NCBI GenBank assembly: GCA_017515475.1
Contig: JAFWFS010000025.1
Coordinates: forward strand, 1-59,702
Reading direction: 5' to 3'
Length of the DNA stretch: 59,702 nucleotides
Source of the DNA: Erysipelotrichaceae bacterium
Lineage (GTDB): Bacteria; Bacillota_I; Bacilli_A; Erysipelotrichales; Erysipelotrichaceae
The notes below the pieces were generated by a model. It was not told where the DNA came from, ran no database searches, and saw only the letters and a program-made list of their open reading frames with translations. The translations under genes were made by a program, and so were the position numbers. Below are positions 26,605 to 33,930 of the stretch, piece after piece. Within the stretch, counting starts at the first letter, position 1. Each line of letters begins with the position of its first letter.

Positions 26605-26636
26605 GAAGAAAAAACATCCCGGAATGAGGATGTTTC
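26605..26636 (-). terminator. Terminator of the VanX-like gene
   Basis: Minus-strand AAACATCC/GGATGTTT stem (26635-26612), followed by TTTTC. Confidence 0.75.
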
Positions 26637-26641
26637 CTGTT

Positions 26642-27388
26642 TTATCTGATGGAATCCGAGCTGACCGGGAAAGTAAAGTAGGTGTCCGGATACGGTTCGT
26701 TTTTCAGGGTGAAGTGCCACCACTCTTCTGGAAGCGGCATGAATCCGTGCTTCATCATTACTTCCCGCAGCAGCATCCTGCTTCTGTATTGTTCTTCGGT
26801 AAGATCCGTATAGTCGGTGTGACTCAGTTCTCCGAAATAGTCGAAGGTTCCGCCCATGTCTACTTCTTTCCCTGTCGCCATGTCAAAAAGCGTCAGATCT
26901 ACCGTGCTGCCCCTGCTGTGACCGGAATATTCCGCGATGTACCCCTGCGGAAACAGGACATCTTTTTCCAATTCCGGATAGAAGTAATCTTTCATGCGTA
27001 TATCGTCTATGTCCAGTGCCCAGTTCATGAAGCGGGTTACGGCTTTCTGGGGTCTGTAGGCATCGAAAATCTTCAGACGGTATCCCTTTGCAACAAGTTC
27101 GTCACTGACTTGTTTTAAGGCTTCTGCAGCTTCTTTGCTCAGGATAGCCACCGGTTCTTCGTATCCGTCTATCCTTTCTCCTACGAAGTTGTATGTCGAG
27201 TAGTAACGAATCTCAAGAATCACATCAGGAACGGCTTCCGACAGAAGAACAAAACCGGACGCATCATCCGAGTACTTGATTTCACCGTCTTCCTGAAATT
27301 CTTTTCTTTCCCCGTTTTCGGCAGCACATCCGCAGATCATTGTTAACGTTGATATCAGCAGCATTATGACTAACCCTCTTCTTTTCAT
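26642..27388 (-). CDS. VanX-like D-Ala-D-Ala dipeptidase, lipoprotein
   Basis: 248 residues, M15D peptidase family. A lipoprotein signal (lipobox ICGC, C21) places it outside the membrane. Active-site candidates are R112 in FDAYRP, zinc ligands H157 and D164 in SGHSRGSTVD, catalytic E222 and zinc ligand H225 in EWWHF. The intervals (45, 7, 58 and 3 residues) equal those between R71, H116, D123, E181 and H184 of VanX as I remember them. VanX itself is cytoplasmic; a surface-anchored form suggests peptidoglycan dipeptide recycling rather than glycopeptide resistance. No VanA/VanH-like ligase is nearby. Stand-alone gene with its own promoter and terminator. Confidence 0.85.
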   Translation of the reverse strand: MKRRGLVIMLLISTLTMICGCAAENGERKEFQEDGEIKYSDDASGFVLLSEAVPDVILEIRYYSTYNFVGERIDGYEEPVAILSKEAAEALKQVSDELVAKGYRLKIFDAYRPQKAVTRFMNWALDIDDIRMKDYFYPELEKDVLFPQGYIAEYSGHSRGSTVDLTLFDMATGKEVDMGGTFDYFGELSHTDYTDLTEEQYRSRMLLREVMMKHGFMPLPEEWWHFTLKNEPYPDTYFTFPVSSDSIR

Positions 27389-27409
27389 AATCGCATTCTT
27401 CTCTTTTTT

Positions 27410-27440
27410 ATTGGAGAATTACCTTTCTTCTCCAATTATA
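27410..27440 (-). promoter_or_regulatory. Promoter -10 overlapped by a 9-bp inverted repeat, VanX-like gene
   Basis: Minus-strand TATAAT (27440-27435) runs into the arm ATTGGAGAA; its partner TTCTCCAAT lies 9 bp further on (27418-27410). The symmetric element covers the -10 and probable start site. It could be a repressor site or a 5' mRNA hairpin. Confidence 0.55.
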
Positions 27441-27513
27441 ATGCCTTTCATGAGATGTTTGTACGAATGAGAAAGCCTCTGCCGCTTTGTTTGTTAAAGA
27501 TTTACGCTATTTA

Positions 27514-27542
27514 TTGCATTTTTCAGCTTATTTGCTTATAAT
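27514..27542 (+). promoter_or_regulatory. rpsT promoter
   Basis: TTGCAT (27514-27519), 17-bp spacer, TATAAT (27537-27542). Near consensus. Confidence 0.85.
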
Positions 27543-27554
27543 AAATAAGCAAAT
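27530..27554. repeat. 10-bp perfect inverted repeat over the rpsT -10
   Basis: Arms ATTTGCTTAT (27530-27539) and ATAAGCAAAT (27545-27554) with a 5-bp spacer. It covers the -10 hexamer and the expected transcription start, so it could be an operator or influence RNA polymerase binding. Confidence 0.6.
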
Positions 27555-27569
27555 CGAAAAGGAGGTTAT

Positions 27570-27833
27570 ATGGCAAATATTAAGTCTCAAAAGAAGAGAG
27601 CTCTGACAAATGCAAAAGCGAACTTAAAGAACAGTTCTGAAAAGTCAAGACTGAAGACTGCGATCAAGAAAGTCAACGCTGCCGTAGCTGCCAACGACAA
27701 GGAAGCCGCTGTCAAAGCATTCAATGACGCTAATGCACTTCTGGACAAAGCTGCAACAAGCCATTTAAAACATAAAAACTATGTTGCAAGACATAAAGCA
27801 CGTTTAGCTAAAGCTGTAGCAACATTGGGTTAA
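27570..27833 (+). CDS. rpsT: 30S ribosomal protein S20
   Basis: 87 residues, standard length. Lysine/alanine-rich, beginning MANIKSQKKRALTNAKAN and containing KNYVARHKARLAKAV near the end, both diagnostic for S20. Strong ribosome site GGAGG. One of the few plus-strand genes; it has its own promoter and intrinsic terminator. Confidence 0.97.
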   Translation: MANIKSQKKRALTNAKANLKNSSEKSRLKTAIKKVNAAVAANDKEAAVKAFNDANALLDKAATSHLKHKNYVARHKARLAKAVATLG

Positions 27834-27844
27834 GAAAAACATAC

Positions 27845-27872
27845 AGGCACTTAAGGTGCCTTTTGTTTTTTT
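27845..27872 (+). terminator. rpsT terminator
   Basis: Stem AGGCAC/GGTGCCT with a TTAA loop followed by TTTGTTTTTTT. Confidence 0.9.
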
Positions 27873-27906
27873 ATATTCTGTCTTGTTTTCACCGAAATAC
27901 AAAACA

Positions 27907-27945
27907 GAGGCGATTACTGTTTCGTGTGCAGTGAATCGCCTTTTC
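27907..27945. terminator. Bidirectional hairpin between rpsT and the sortase gene
   Basis: Stem GGCGATT(A)CTG / CAGTGAATCGCC with one bulge, followed by TTTTCTTG on plus and TCTGTTTTG on minus. Most likely the sortase terminator on the minus strand. Confidence 0.65.
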
Positions 27946-27951
27946 TTGTTT

Positions 27952-28761
27952 TTAATCTGCATAAAACTTTCTGGATACTTCGCTGCAGATAACTGCCTGT
28001 CTTAATTCCGGCCGATGTTCAATACAGGTGATCAAAGTCAAAAGACTGTCTTTCTCCCGGACCCTTTTTCCGGTATCGTAGACAGATAGCCTTTCAATTA
28101 ATGCGACATAGTCTTTAAAGGACTCAGAATCGTGATTCGCATCCGTATTAACGATCTCCAGCTGTTCTTCTTCTCTCACATCAAGGATCAGCACCGCACA
28201 GATTTCATAAGTCCATATCTGGTTATCCAGAACCAGTTTTAACGAGCTGTTTCTGTCATAGTTTTCTTCCTTAAGCAGCAGATCCAGAGGAGTGAACTGT
28301 TTTGAACCGGATGGATCATAGTCTCTGGCGAAGTGATGCCCGTAGAGGATCAGATTACGATCTTCCAGAGTGTTGCGATAATCCATGAATACGGAACCGC
28401 CTTCCTCATATCTGTCGTATGCTCCGGTCTTCCAGTTCTTCCAGATGTATACGTCATTGCCTGTATATTCATCTATATCGACAACAGTTTCTCCTTCTGC
28501 CGTATAGAATACATAGGCGTTCCCGTTTTGATCGTAAACATCTTTTGCCTGTACGAAAGGAAGATCAATCAGACCGGAATTGAATATGATCTGACCCGCA
28601 TAATCGGAATTGATCGATTTGTTTTCCAGCCAGACATTCCGGTATTCCGAAAGCATCGGGTCCGATTTCTCTGATGTTTCCTTATGGATAGTCTTTATAG
28701 GCCGGCCGCCAAAGTGCACAGCAACAATGCCCAGAATCATCAGCAGAATACACAACGGCAT
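27952..28761 (-). CDS. Class B-like sortase (probable N-terminal frame break upstream)
   Basis: 269 residues from the first in-frame ATG. One hydrophobic segment (residues 3-18), then a sortase domain with the catalytic histidine in LYGHHF (H142), cysteine in LTLITC (C246) and a following arginine (R254 or R264). The YGHH/TLITC pattern and length fit class B. It links surface proteins to the cell wall or to each other; no LPXTG substrate gene is in the window. The start at 28761 has only a weak ribosome site. A better start (ATG 28861, with AGGAAG upstream) lies in another frame, separated by a run of eight A residues. Losing one A would add a 33-residue charged cytoplasmic tail. Confidence 0.85.
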   Translation of the reverse strand: MPLCILLMILGIVAVHFGGRPIKTIHKETSEKSDPMLSEYRNVWLENKSINSDYAGQIIFNSGLIDLPFVQAKDVYDQNGNAYVFYTAEGETVVDIDEYTGNDVYIWKNWKTGAYDRYEEGGSVFMDYRNTLEDRNLILYGHHFARDYDPSGSKQFTPLDLLLKEENYDRNSSLKLVLDNQIWTYEICAVLILDVREEEQLEIVNTDANHDSESFKDYVALIERLSVYDTGKRVREKDSLLTLITCIEHRPELRQAVICSEVSRKFYAD

Positions 28762-28843
28762 ATTTATTCCGGAATGCTTTCTTGTTTCTTCAACCGTAAC
28801 GGTTTCTTTTTTTAAATGTCTTGGAGTGTAGGTTTCCTGTATC

Positions 28844-28851
28844 TTTTTTTT
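28844..28851 (-). other. A8 homopolymer between probable start and sortase frame
   Basis: Eight A on the minus strand, 10 nt after ATG 28861. With seven A the reading frame from 28861 continues uninterrupted into the sortase. With eight it ends after 16 codons at TAA. Candidate slippage or phase-variable tract, or a sequence error. Confidence 0.55.
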
Positions 28852-28881
28852 CTTTTCTCATCTTTCTTTACTTCCTATCAA

Positions 28882-28913
28882 TAATTACCGGAAAAAAGGA
28901 AGAATCCTAAATA
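28882..28913 (-). promoter_or_regulatory. Sigma-H-like promoter element of the sortase gene
   Basis: Minus strand TTAGGATTC (28910-28902), 11-nt spacer, CGGTAATTA (28890-28882), inside a longer stretch also conserved ahead of the SAF-domain operon. The AGGAwWW / n-GAAT-ww pattern and 11-12 nt spacing recall B. subtilis sigma-H promoters. No sigma-A promoter is seen between the yebC terminator and the gene. Confidence 0.5.
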
Positions 28914-28918
28914 ACCGT

Positions 28919-28945
28919 TAAAAAAGCTCCATAAAGGAGCTTTTT
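28919..28945. terminator. yebC terminator
   Basis: AAAAAGCTCC/GGAGCTTTTT with a 5-nt loop. On the minus strand it is followed by a T-run ending the YebC transcript; symmetric enough to work both ways. Confidence 0.85.
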
Positions 28946-28971
28946 GTAATGATTATCAGCAATAGTAAATC

Positions 28972-29691
28972 TTACATCTCGACGTTGTGGTAGACTTCCT
29001 GAACGTCATCTACTTCATCCAGAAGGTTCAGCAGTCTCTGCCACATTTCCTTGTCGTGTTCGTCTGTCAGTGTGACATATTCCTGCGGAAGCATCTTGAT
29101 CGCACAGACCGAATACTCGCAATCCGGAATCAACGCATCGATCGCTTCCTGTGCCTTATGCAGATCGGCAGGAGCCGTATAGACGGTCATTTCACCATCC
29201 TCTACTTCGATATCGTTCACATCGACATCCGCTTCGATCAGCGTATCCAGCATCGTATCTTCATCATCATATTTAAATGAGAGGACACCCAGATTGTCGT
29301 AGTTGAACGATACGGAACCCTTGACACCCAGCTTGCAGTGAGCCTTGTTGAAACACTGGTTCATGGCTGCAACCGTTCTGTTGGAATTGTCCGTCAGACA
29401 GTCGATGATAACGGTAGCCCCGTTAGGACCGATTCCTTCATATCTTAATGCATCGTAGGATTCGTTGCCTCCGCCCTTGGCTTTTTCAATCGCTCTTTTG
29501 ATAACGTCGGCAGGAACCTGGTTGGCTTTCGCTTCTTTGATCTTGGATCTTAATGTAAGGTTCATATCCGGGTCAGGAACGCCGGATTTGGCAGCGATGT
29601 AGATCTCCTTGCCATATCTAGAATAAACTTTTGATTTCATTGCGGCAGTCTTAGCCATTGCCGCAGCTCTAACTTCATGCGCTCTTCCCAT
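28972..29691 (-). CDS. YebC/PmpR-family protein, YeeN subtype
   Basis: 239 residues, full length. It begins MGRAHEVRAAAMAKTAAMKS instead of the GHSKW start of classic YebC, marking the YeeN-type branch. The conserved segments RYEGIGPNGATVIID and GVKGSVSFNYD are present. Members have been described as transcriptional regulators and, more recently, as translation factors that relieve ribosome stalling on proline-rich stretches. It has its own sigma-A promoter (TTGTAG at 29750-29745, 17 bp, TATTAA at 29727-29722) and terminator, so it is a single-gene unit. Confidence 0.92.
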   Translation of the reverse strand: MGRAHEVRAAAMAKTAAMKSKVYSRYGKEIYIAAKSGVPDPDMNLTLRSKIKEAKANQVPADVIKRAIEKAKGGGNESYDALRYEGIGPNGATVIIDCLTDNSNRTVAAMNQCFNKAHCKLGVKGSVSFNYDNLGVLSFKYDDEDTMLDTLIEADVDVNDIEVEDGEMTVYTAPADLHKAQEAIDALIPDCEYSVCAIKMLPQEYVTLTDEHDKEMWQRLLNLLDEVDDVQEVYHNVEM

Positions 29692-29721
29692 AAATCGTAC
29701 CTCTTTTTTTCTGTTATTATT

Positions 29722-29750
29722 TTAATACGATTTTTTTCATTTTTCTACAA
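29722..29750 (-). promoter_or_regulatory. yebC promoter
   Basis: TTGTAG, 17-bp A-rich spacer, TATTAA. It overlaps the ptsI terminator's T-run. Confidence 0.55.
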
Positions 29751-29780
29751 AAAAACAGGGATGACTCTGCATCCCTGTTT
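29747..29780 (-). terminator. ptsI terminator
   Basis: Minus-strand AAACAGGGAT/ATCCCTGTTT stem followed by seven T residues. Confidence 0.9.
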
Positions 29781-29781
29781 A

Positions 29782-31488
29782 TCATGCTTTTAATGCTTCG
29801 TTGACCAGTCCGGTGACTTCTTCTTCCGTCTGGCACTTCAGCGCTTTGGCGGCAAGTTCCTCCATCTCTTTCTTGTTTAACGAAGTGATGATTCTTCTTG
29901 TCGGCAGGATCCTTGAAGACGACATGGAGAATTCGTCAAGTCCAAGTCCCAGCAGTACCGGAGCAGCCATCGGATCTCCGCCCATTTCGCCGCACATGCC
30001 GCACCATCTGCCTTGCGAATGCGCACCGTCGATGGTCATCTTGATCAGTCTCAGGATCGAAGGATTCAGCGGCTGATACAGATAGGCAACTTTCTCAGAC
30101 ATTCTGTCTGCAGCCATGGAATACTGGATCAGGTCGTTGGTTCCGATGGAGAAGAAATCCGCATATTTTGCGAACTCGTCCGCCAGTACGGCAGAAGCCG
30201 GGATTTCGACCATCATGCCGATCTCGATTTCATCTGATACGGCAACGCCTTCTTTCTTGAGTTCTTCCTTGGTTTCAAGAACAAACTGCTTTGCATTCCT
30301 GAATTCATTGATCGTAGCGATCATCGGGAACATGATCGCCAGTTTTCCGTAGATGGAAGCTCTTAGCAGCGCCCTGACCTGCGTCTTGAAGATATCCTTT
30401 CTATCAAGGCAGAGCCTGATTGCGCGGTATCCCAGGAACGGGTTCATTTCCGGATCGAATTCGAAGTACGGAAGCTTTTTGTCGCCGCCGATATCAAGTG
30501 TTCTGACTACGACACGGTGACCCTGCGCTCTTTCCAGAACGACCTTGTATGCTTCAAACTGCGCATCTTCGCTTGGGAAGTCATCCGTGGATTCCATGTA
30601 CAGGAATTCCGTACGGTAAAGACCTACACCTTCCGCGCCGTTCTCCAGAACACCGTCCATGTCTTTCGGAGAACCGATATTGGATACCAGTTCAACCTGA
30701 TGACCGTCCAGAGTAATGGATGGTTTATCCTTCAGCACCTGAAGCGCTTCCTTCTCTTTCAGGAAAGCGTCTCTTCTTTCTGTGTATTCCTTCAGTTCTT
30801 CTTCGGTCGGATTGATGATCACGGTGCCTTCCTTGGCATCCAGAATGATCTTGTCGCCGTGCTTGCATCCGGCCATGATACCTGTACATCCGACAACCGC
30901 CGGAATGCCCAGAGATACAGCCATGATCGCGGCATGAGAAGTCTTTCCGCCGATCTCCGTAACGAAACCCAGGGCGTACTTCTTGTTGAGCTGCGCCGTG
31001 TCAGACGGGGTCATCTCTTCAGCTACGATAACGACTTCTTCATCGATAGCCGTAAGATCAGGAATAGTCTGACCCAGAATGTTGCATAATAGTCTGAATG
31101 ATACGTCTTTGATGTCTGCGGCTCTTTCCTTGAAATACTCGTTGTCCATTGCCTCAAACATGCCGATCATCGTATCGGAAACCTGTTTTGTCGCATGATC
31201 TGCCGTTGCGCCGCCTTTGATCATGTCGGCGATCTGATTGGAATACTCCGGATCCTGAGCCATCATCAGATGGGCATCAAAGATCGCAAGTTCTTCTTCC
31301 GCCAGTGTAGCGCTGGCTCTTTCCTTGATCGCTTCAATATCGCTGATGGTTTTACTCAGAGCATCCTCGAAAATCTTAAGTTCCTTTTCCGGATCTCCCT
31401 GTGCTTCATTGATCACGATCTTCGGCTGTTCAAGCTTATAGACCTTACCGATCGCTATTCCGCTTGAAGTCGCTATTCCTTTTAACAT
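29782..31488 (-). CDS. ptsI: PTS phosphoenolpyruvate-protein phosphotransferase (enzyme I)
   Basis: 568 residues, normal length. It transfers phosphate from PEP to HPr, the first step of all PTS sugar uptake and the origin of catabolite control through HPr. The phosphohistidine lies in GGKTSHAAIMA. The PEP-binding C-terminal barrel has GVGLYRTEFLYM, MFPMIATINEF and the catalytic cysteine region GRWCGMCGEMGGDP. No ptsH lies beside it in the window. The promoter TTGTCT/TATAAT overlaps the end of the preceding small gene. A GAGGGGG ribosome site is present. Confidence 0.97.
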   Translation of the reverse strand: MLKGIATSSGIAIGKVYKLEQPKIVINEAQGDPEKELKIFEDALSKTISDIEAIKERASATLAEEELAIFDAHLMMAQDPEYSNQIADMIKGGATADHATKQVSDTMIGMFEAMDNEYFKERAADIKDVSFRLLCNILGQTIPDLTAIDEEVVIVAEEMTPSDTAQLNKKYALGFVTEIGGKTSHAAIMAVSLGIPAVVGCTGIMAGCKHGDKIILDAKEGTVIINPTEEELKEYTERRDAFLKEKEALQVLKDKPSITLDGHQVELVSNIGSPKDMDGVLENGAEGVGLYRTEFLYMESTDDFPSEDAQFEAYKVVLERAQGHRVVVRTLDIGGDKKLPYFEFDPEMNPFLGYRAIRLCLDRKDIFKTQVRALLRASIYGKLAIMFPMIATINEFRNAKQFVLETKEELKKEGVAVSDEIEIGMMVEIPASAVLADEFAKYADFFSIGTNDLIQYSMAADRMSEKVAYLYQPLNPSILRLIKMTIDGAHSQGRWCGMCGEMGGDPMAAPVLLGLGLDEFSMSSSRILPTRRIITSLNKKEMEELAAKALKCQTEEEVTGLVNEALKA

Positions 31489-31515
31489 AGATTAACCCCC
31501 TCGTTTTCTAACATC

Positions 31516-31544
31516 ATTATACTTTTTTTAATATTCACAGACAA
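31516..31544 (-). promoter_or_regulatory. ptsI promoter
   Basis: TTGTCT (31544-31539), 17-bp spacer, TATAAT (31521-31516), overlapping the last codons of the upstream 99-residue gene. Confidence 0.75.
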
Positions 31545-31834
31545 CGCAGAAACTCGGAATAAGCTTTTCTGCGATGACGGTAGTAGGAAGGAGCGGAGAA
31601 GTATTCCAGATACCATTTGCCGCTTCTTCCTTCAATCACTTCCTTCTGAATGATCAGTCTTTCTTTTTCACCTAACCCTTCTGCTACGTTCTCAATATGC
31701 GAGACGATACGACGATAGGCTTTCAGCCTTTCATAGCTGGTATGAATGATGTCTTCTTCCGTCTCTTTGATGATACGCTTGCTGTTTAAATAGTTTCTTG
31801 ACAGTAATTCGATTTTGAATTTCTCTTTATTCAT
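31535..31834 (-). CDS. Small basic protein of unknown function, possibly HTH-like
   Basis: 99 residues, charged and mostly helical. The ending SGKWYLEYFSAPSYYRHRRKAYSEFLRCL resembles the C-terminal helix-turn-helix of phage RinA/ArpU-type activators and of the MG284/MPN403 group of Mollicutes proteins, as best I recall. A DNA- or RNA-binding role is therefore possible but unproved. It sits between HPF and ptsI with a 51-nt gap from HPF and an AAGGA ribosome site. Same strand, probably co-transcribed with HPF. Confidence 0.6.
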   Translation of the reverse strand: MNKEKFKIELLSRNYLNSKRIIKETEEDIIHTSYERLKAYRRIVSHIENVAEGLGEKERLIIQKEVIEGRSGKWYLEYFSAPSYYRHRRKAYSEFLRCL

Positions 31835-31885
31835 GTTTTATCCTTTTTTTTCAAAGGATCAAAGACACCGTATCCGATAAATAAA

Positions 31886-32407
31886 CTATTCCGTAACTTC
31901 CAAAAGCCCATACCCTCCATCGTTTCTCTTGTAGACGACAGCCAGTCTTTCGCTGTCCGTGTCCTTGTATACAAAGAAGGAATGAGACAGCATTTCCATA
32001 TGCATAATGGCCTCATCCAGTACCATTTCTTCCGCATAGACCGTCTTGGTCCTGACCGGCGTATCTTCATCAGTATCGTTTTCCGTCACAAAGTTCTCCG
32101 CCAGAGAATCCTTGTGCCTTCTGGACAGACGTCCCTTCTGCCTTCTGATCTGATCCTCCAGCTTATCGATCGCCAGATCGACCGCTGTCGAAAAATCCTC
32201 ATGAACGACTTCTGATCTCATCAATCCTACTTTCGTAGGAACATTTACTTCTACTTTGAGGCCACCGTTATAAACCTTAACCGTTACTCTTGCGCTCTGA
32301 CTCTCATCAATGACGACATACTTGTTCAAGGCGGAGAGACGACCTTCGATCTTTTCTCTCATCTTGTCATTGACAGTCACATTTTCACCATAAATCGCGA
32401 ATTTCAT
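31886..32407 (-). CDS. hpf: Long-form ribosome hibernation promoting factor
   Basis: 173 residues. The N-terminal ribosome-binding domain (MKFAIYGENVTVNDKMREKI, KVEVNVPTK) is joined by a charged linker to the C-terminal dimerisation domain (DEAIMHMEMLSHSFFVYKD ... GLLEV). That combination is the long HPF that makes 100S ribosome dimers in resting Gram-positive cells. Excellent AGGAGG ribosome site. It lies 18 nt after the DUF2779 gene on the same strand. Confidence 0.94.
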   Translation of the reverse strand: MKFAIYGENVTVNDKMREKIEGRLSALNKYVVIDESQSARVTVKVYNGGLKVEVNVPTKVGLMRSEVVHEDFSTAVDLAIDKLEDQIRRQKGRLSRRHKDSLAENFVTENDTDEDTPVRTKTVYAEEMVLDEAIMHMEMLSHSFFVYKDTDSERLAVVYKRNDGGYGLLEVTE

Positions 32408-32425
32408 AAGTCTACCTCCTCTATT

Positions 32426-33877
32426 TTATTCAGACTCTACGACGAGTTTTATCAGCCATTTATAAACCAGAAACAGTCCATAGGCATCCAGGGAACAGTA
32501 TTCCTTCAGGTTTTCTATGATCTCATTCCCGTTTTCTGCCGTGTTCTTATCGATATTGCGCCAGTTGTATACCGCTTCCATGCCATCATAGATATCCAGA
32601 GAATCATAGGAATAGTTGGAACAGATATCGACCAGTTTCTTTAGCGTATAGTTACCCTGCATCCTTACGTCATAGACGTAGCCTTCCACAAACGGAACGG
32701 CAAGATCGGTAAAGCGGGCAATGATCCGATCCAGTTTTTCTTTATACATCGGAAAGATGTCGCCAAGTTCCTGAAGTCTCAGGCATTCCGCTCCCGTGGC
32801 GTTGTAGGCCAGGATCGGCCCTTTCTCTGGCAGAAACTCAATCAGGGCTTCAACGAATTCCCTGCGGCAGTCTCCTGTAGATACGAAGGTGCGATGCTCC
32901 ATGTGTCCGTTTTCATCGATGTAGTACAGGGCGAATTCAAAGCACAGCACATCCAAAGGTCTCATTTCCCGATAGGCAGGGATCAGGTACCTGTCCCATT
33001 CGAAGTCGATGAAAGAGATCGGCCTGTCGTTGAGCTTTTTGAGCCACTGTCTTAATGCCAGACGGTCACAGAACAATCCTCCATCCCTGGAAGCCATGAT
33101 CTGGGCATACTGGACCTTGTTTCCCTCAACCTGTCCAGGGTCGGCATCCTTCAACAGTCTGATTCCCTCTTCGTACATCCTGTTCTTGTTTTGGCTGGAA
33201 ACCAGCGTCAGAATACTGTCGTCTTCCAGCAACTGTTCGTCCGGGAAACACTCGTCATAGAACTCGCACAGTCCGTTCTGATGACAGGCGCGGCTCTTTT
33301 GCGAAACGATTACCTCAGATTCAGCCTGTTTCATTTTCTGGATCACGGATTCATAGTCGAATTCACTCTGAATCACCTGGGCGAAAATGCTGCGGCCTTT
33401 AAAGGTATCCGTACAAAGGAAGAGTTTCTTTGGATTCAGTCTGCCCCTGTTGACATAATCTCCGTTCATGTAAATGACGAAAATGTCACTGACCGGAATC
33501 CCCTGCTTCTTCAGAAGCTGGGTGCAGATCCGGTAATTGATCAGATCCAGATCCTTGATCTGGGTCCCGTAATAGACAAAATACAGATCAAAACCTCTGT
33601 ATGTCTTATGGATAAAAGGAACGTTAATTCTCAGTTCATCTTCAACGAAACGCGGATGGACGAACCAGTCGTAGTCTTTTTTCGCTTCAAGGAACTTTTC
33701 GGGAGGATCGTTCCTTTCACCAATGAAGCATTCTTCTATACCCAAAAACTGCTTGATCAGATCGACAATGTTTTCATCTGACCTTAAATAAGGACGGTAT
33801 GGATTGCTGGAGTTTATGCTATAAAAGTAATAACGCGGACAACGTATGAACTTTTTGATATCACTTATATGATACAT
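32426..33877 (-). CDS. DUF2779-like protein with RecB/Cas4-type cysteines and a DEDD exonuclease-like domain
   Basis: 483 residues from ATG 33877, which is preceded by AGAGGTGG; a GTG two codons earlier also reads in frame. The N-terminus ISDIKKFIRCPRYYFY (C13) looks like the opening of RecB/AddB/Cas4 nucleases. C198, C204 and C210 (ACHQNGLCEFYDEC) could complete a four-cysteine Fe-S site. The C-terminal half has SFIDFEWDR (D291, E293), AYNATGAE (N359) and EYCSLDAYGLF (D464), in the order of DEDD 3'-5' exonuclease motifs. It is probably a nucleic-acid-processing enzyme; the substrate is unknown. TATAAT lies at 33899-33894. Confidence 0.75.
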   Translation of the reverse strand: MYHISDIKKFIRCPRYYFYSINSSNPYRPYLRSDENIVDLIKQFLGIEECFIGERNDPPEKFLEAKKDYDWFVHPRFVEDELRINVPFIHKTYRGFDLYFVYYGTQIKDLDLINYRICTQLLKKQGIPVSDIFVIYMNGDYVNRGRLNPKKLFLCTDTFKGRSIFAQVIQSEFDYESVIQKMKQAESEVIVSQKSRACHQNGLCEFYDECFPDEQLLEDDSILTLVSSQNKNRMYEEGIRLLKDADPGQVEGNKVQYAQIMASRDGGLFCDRLALRQWLKKLNDRPISFIDFEWDRYLIPAYREMRPLDVLCFEFALYYIDENGHMEHRTFVSTGDCRREFVEALIEFLPEKGPILAYNATGAECLRLQELGDIFPMYKEKLDRIIARFTDLAVPFVEGYVYDVRMQGNYTLKKLVDICSNYSYDSLDIYDGMEAVYNWRNIDKNTAENGNEIIENLKEYCSLDAYGLFLVYKWLIKLVVESE

Positions 33878-33905
33878 ATCCACCTCTAATTTGATTATAA
33901 CATAC

Positions 33906-33928
33906 GAAAAAAGGTCTTACGACCTTTT
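33906..33928 (-). terminator. trkH operon terminator
   Basis: Minus-strand AAAAGGTC/GACCTTTT stem with a 4-nt loop, followed by TTCG. It lies just beyond the TrkH stop and before the DUF2779 promoter. Confidence 0.8.
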
Positions 33929-33930
33929 GC

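Noticed and set aside
31831..32070. 79-codon minus-strand frame overlapping the HPF gene
   Set aside because: Out-of-frame shadow of the hpf 3' end; no ribosome site.
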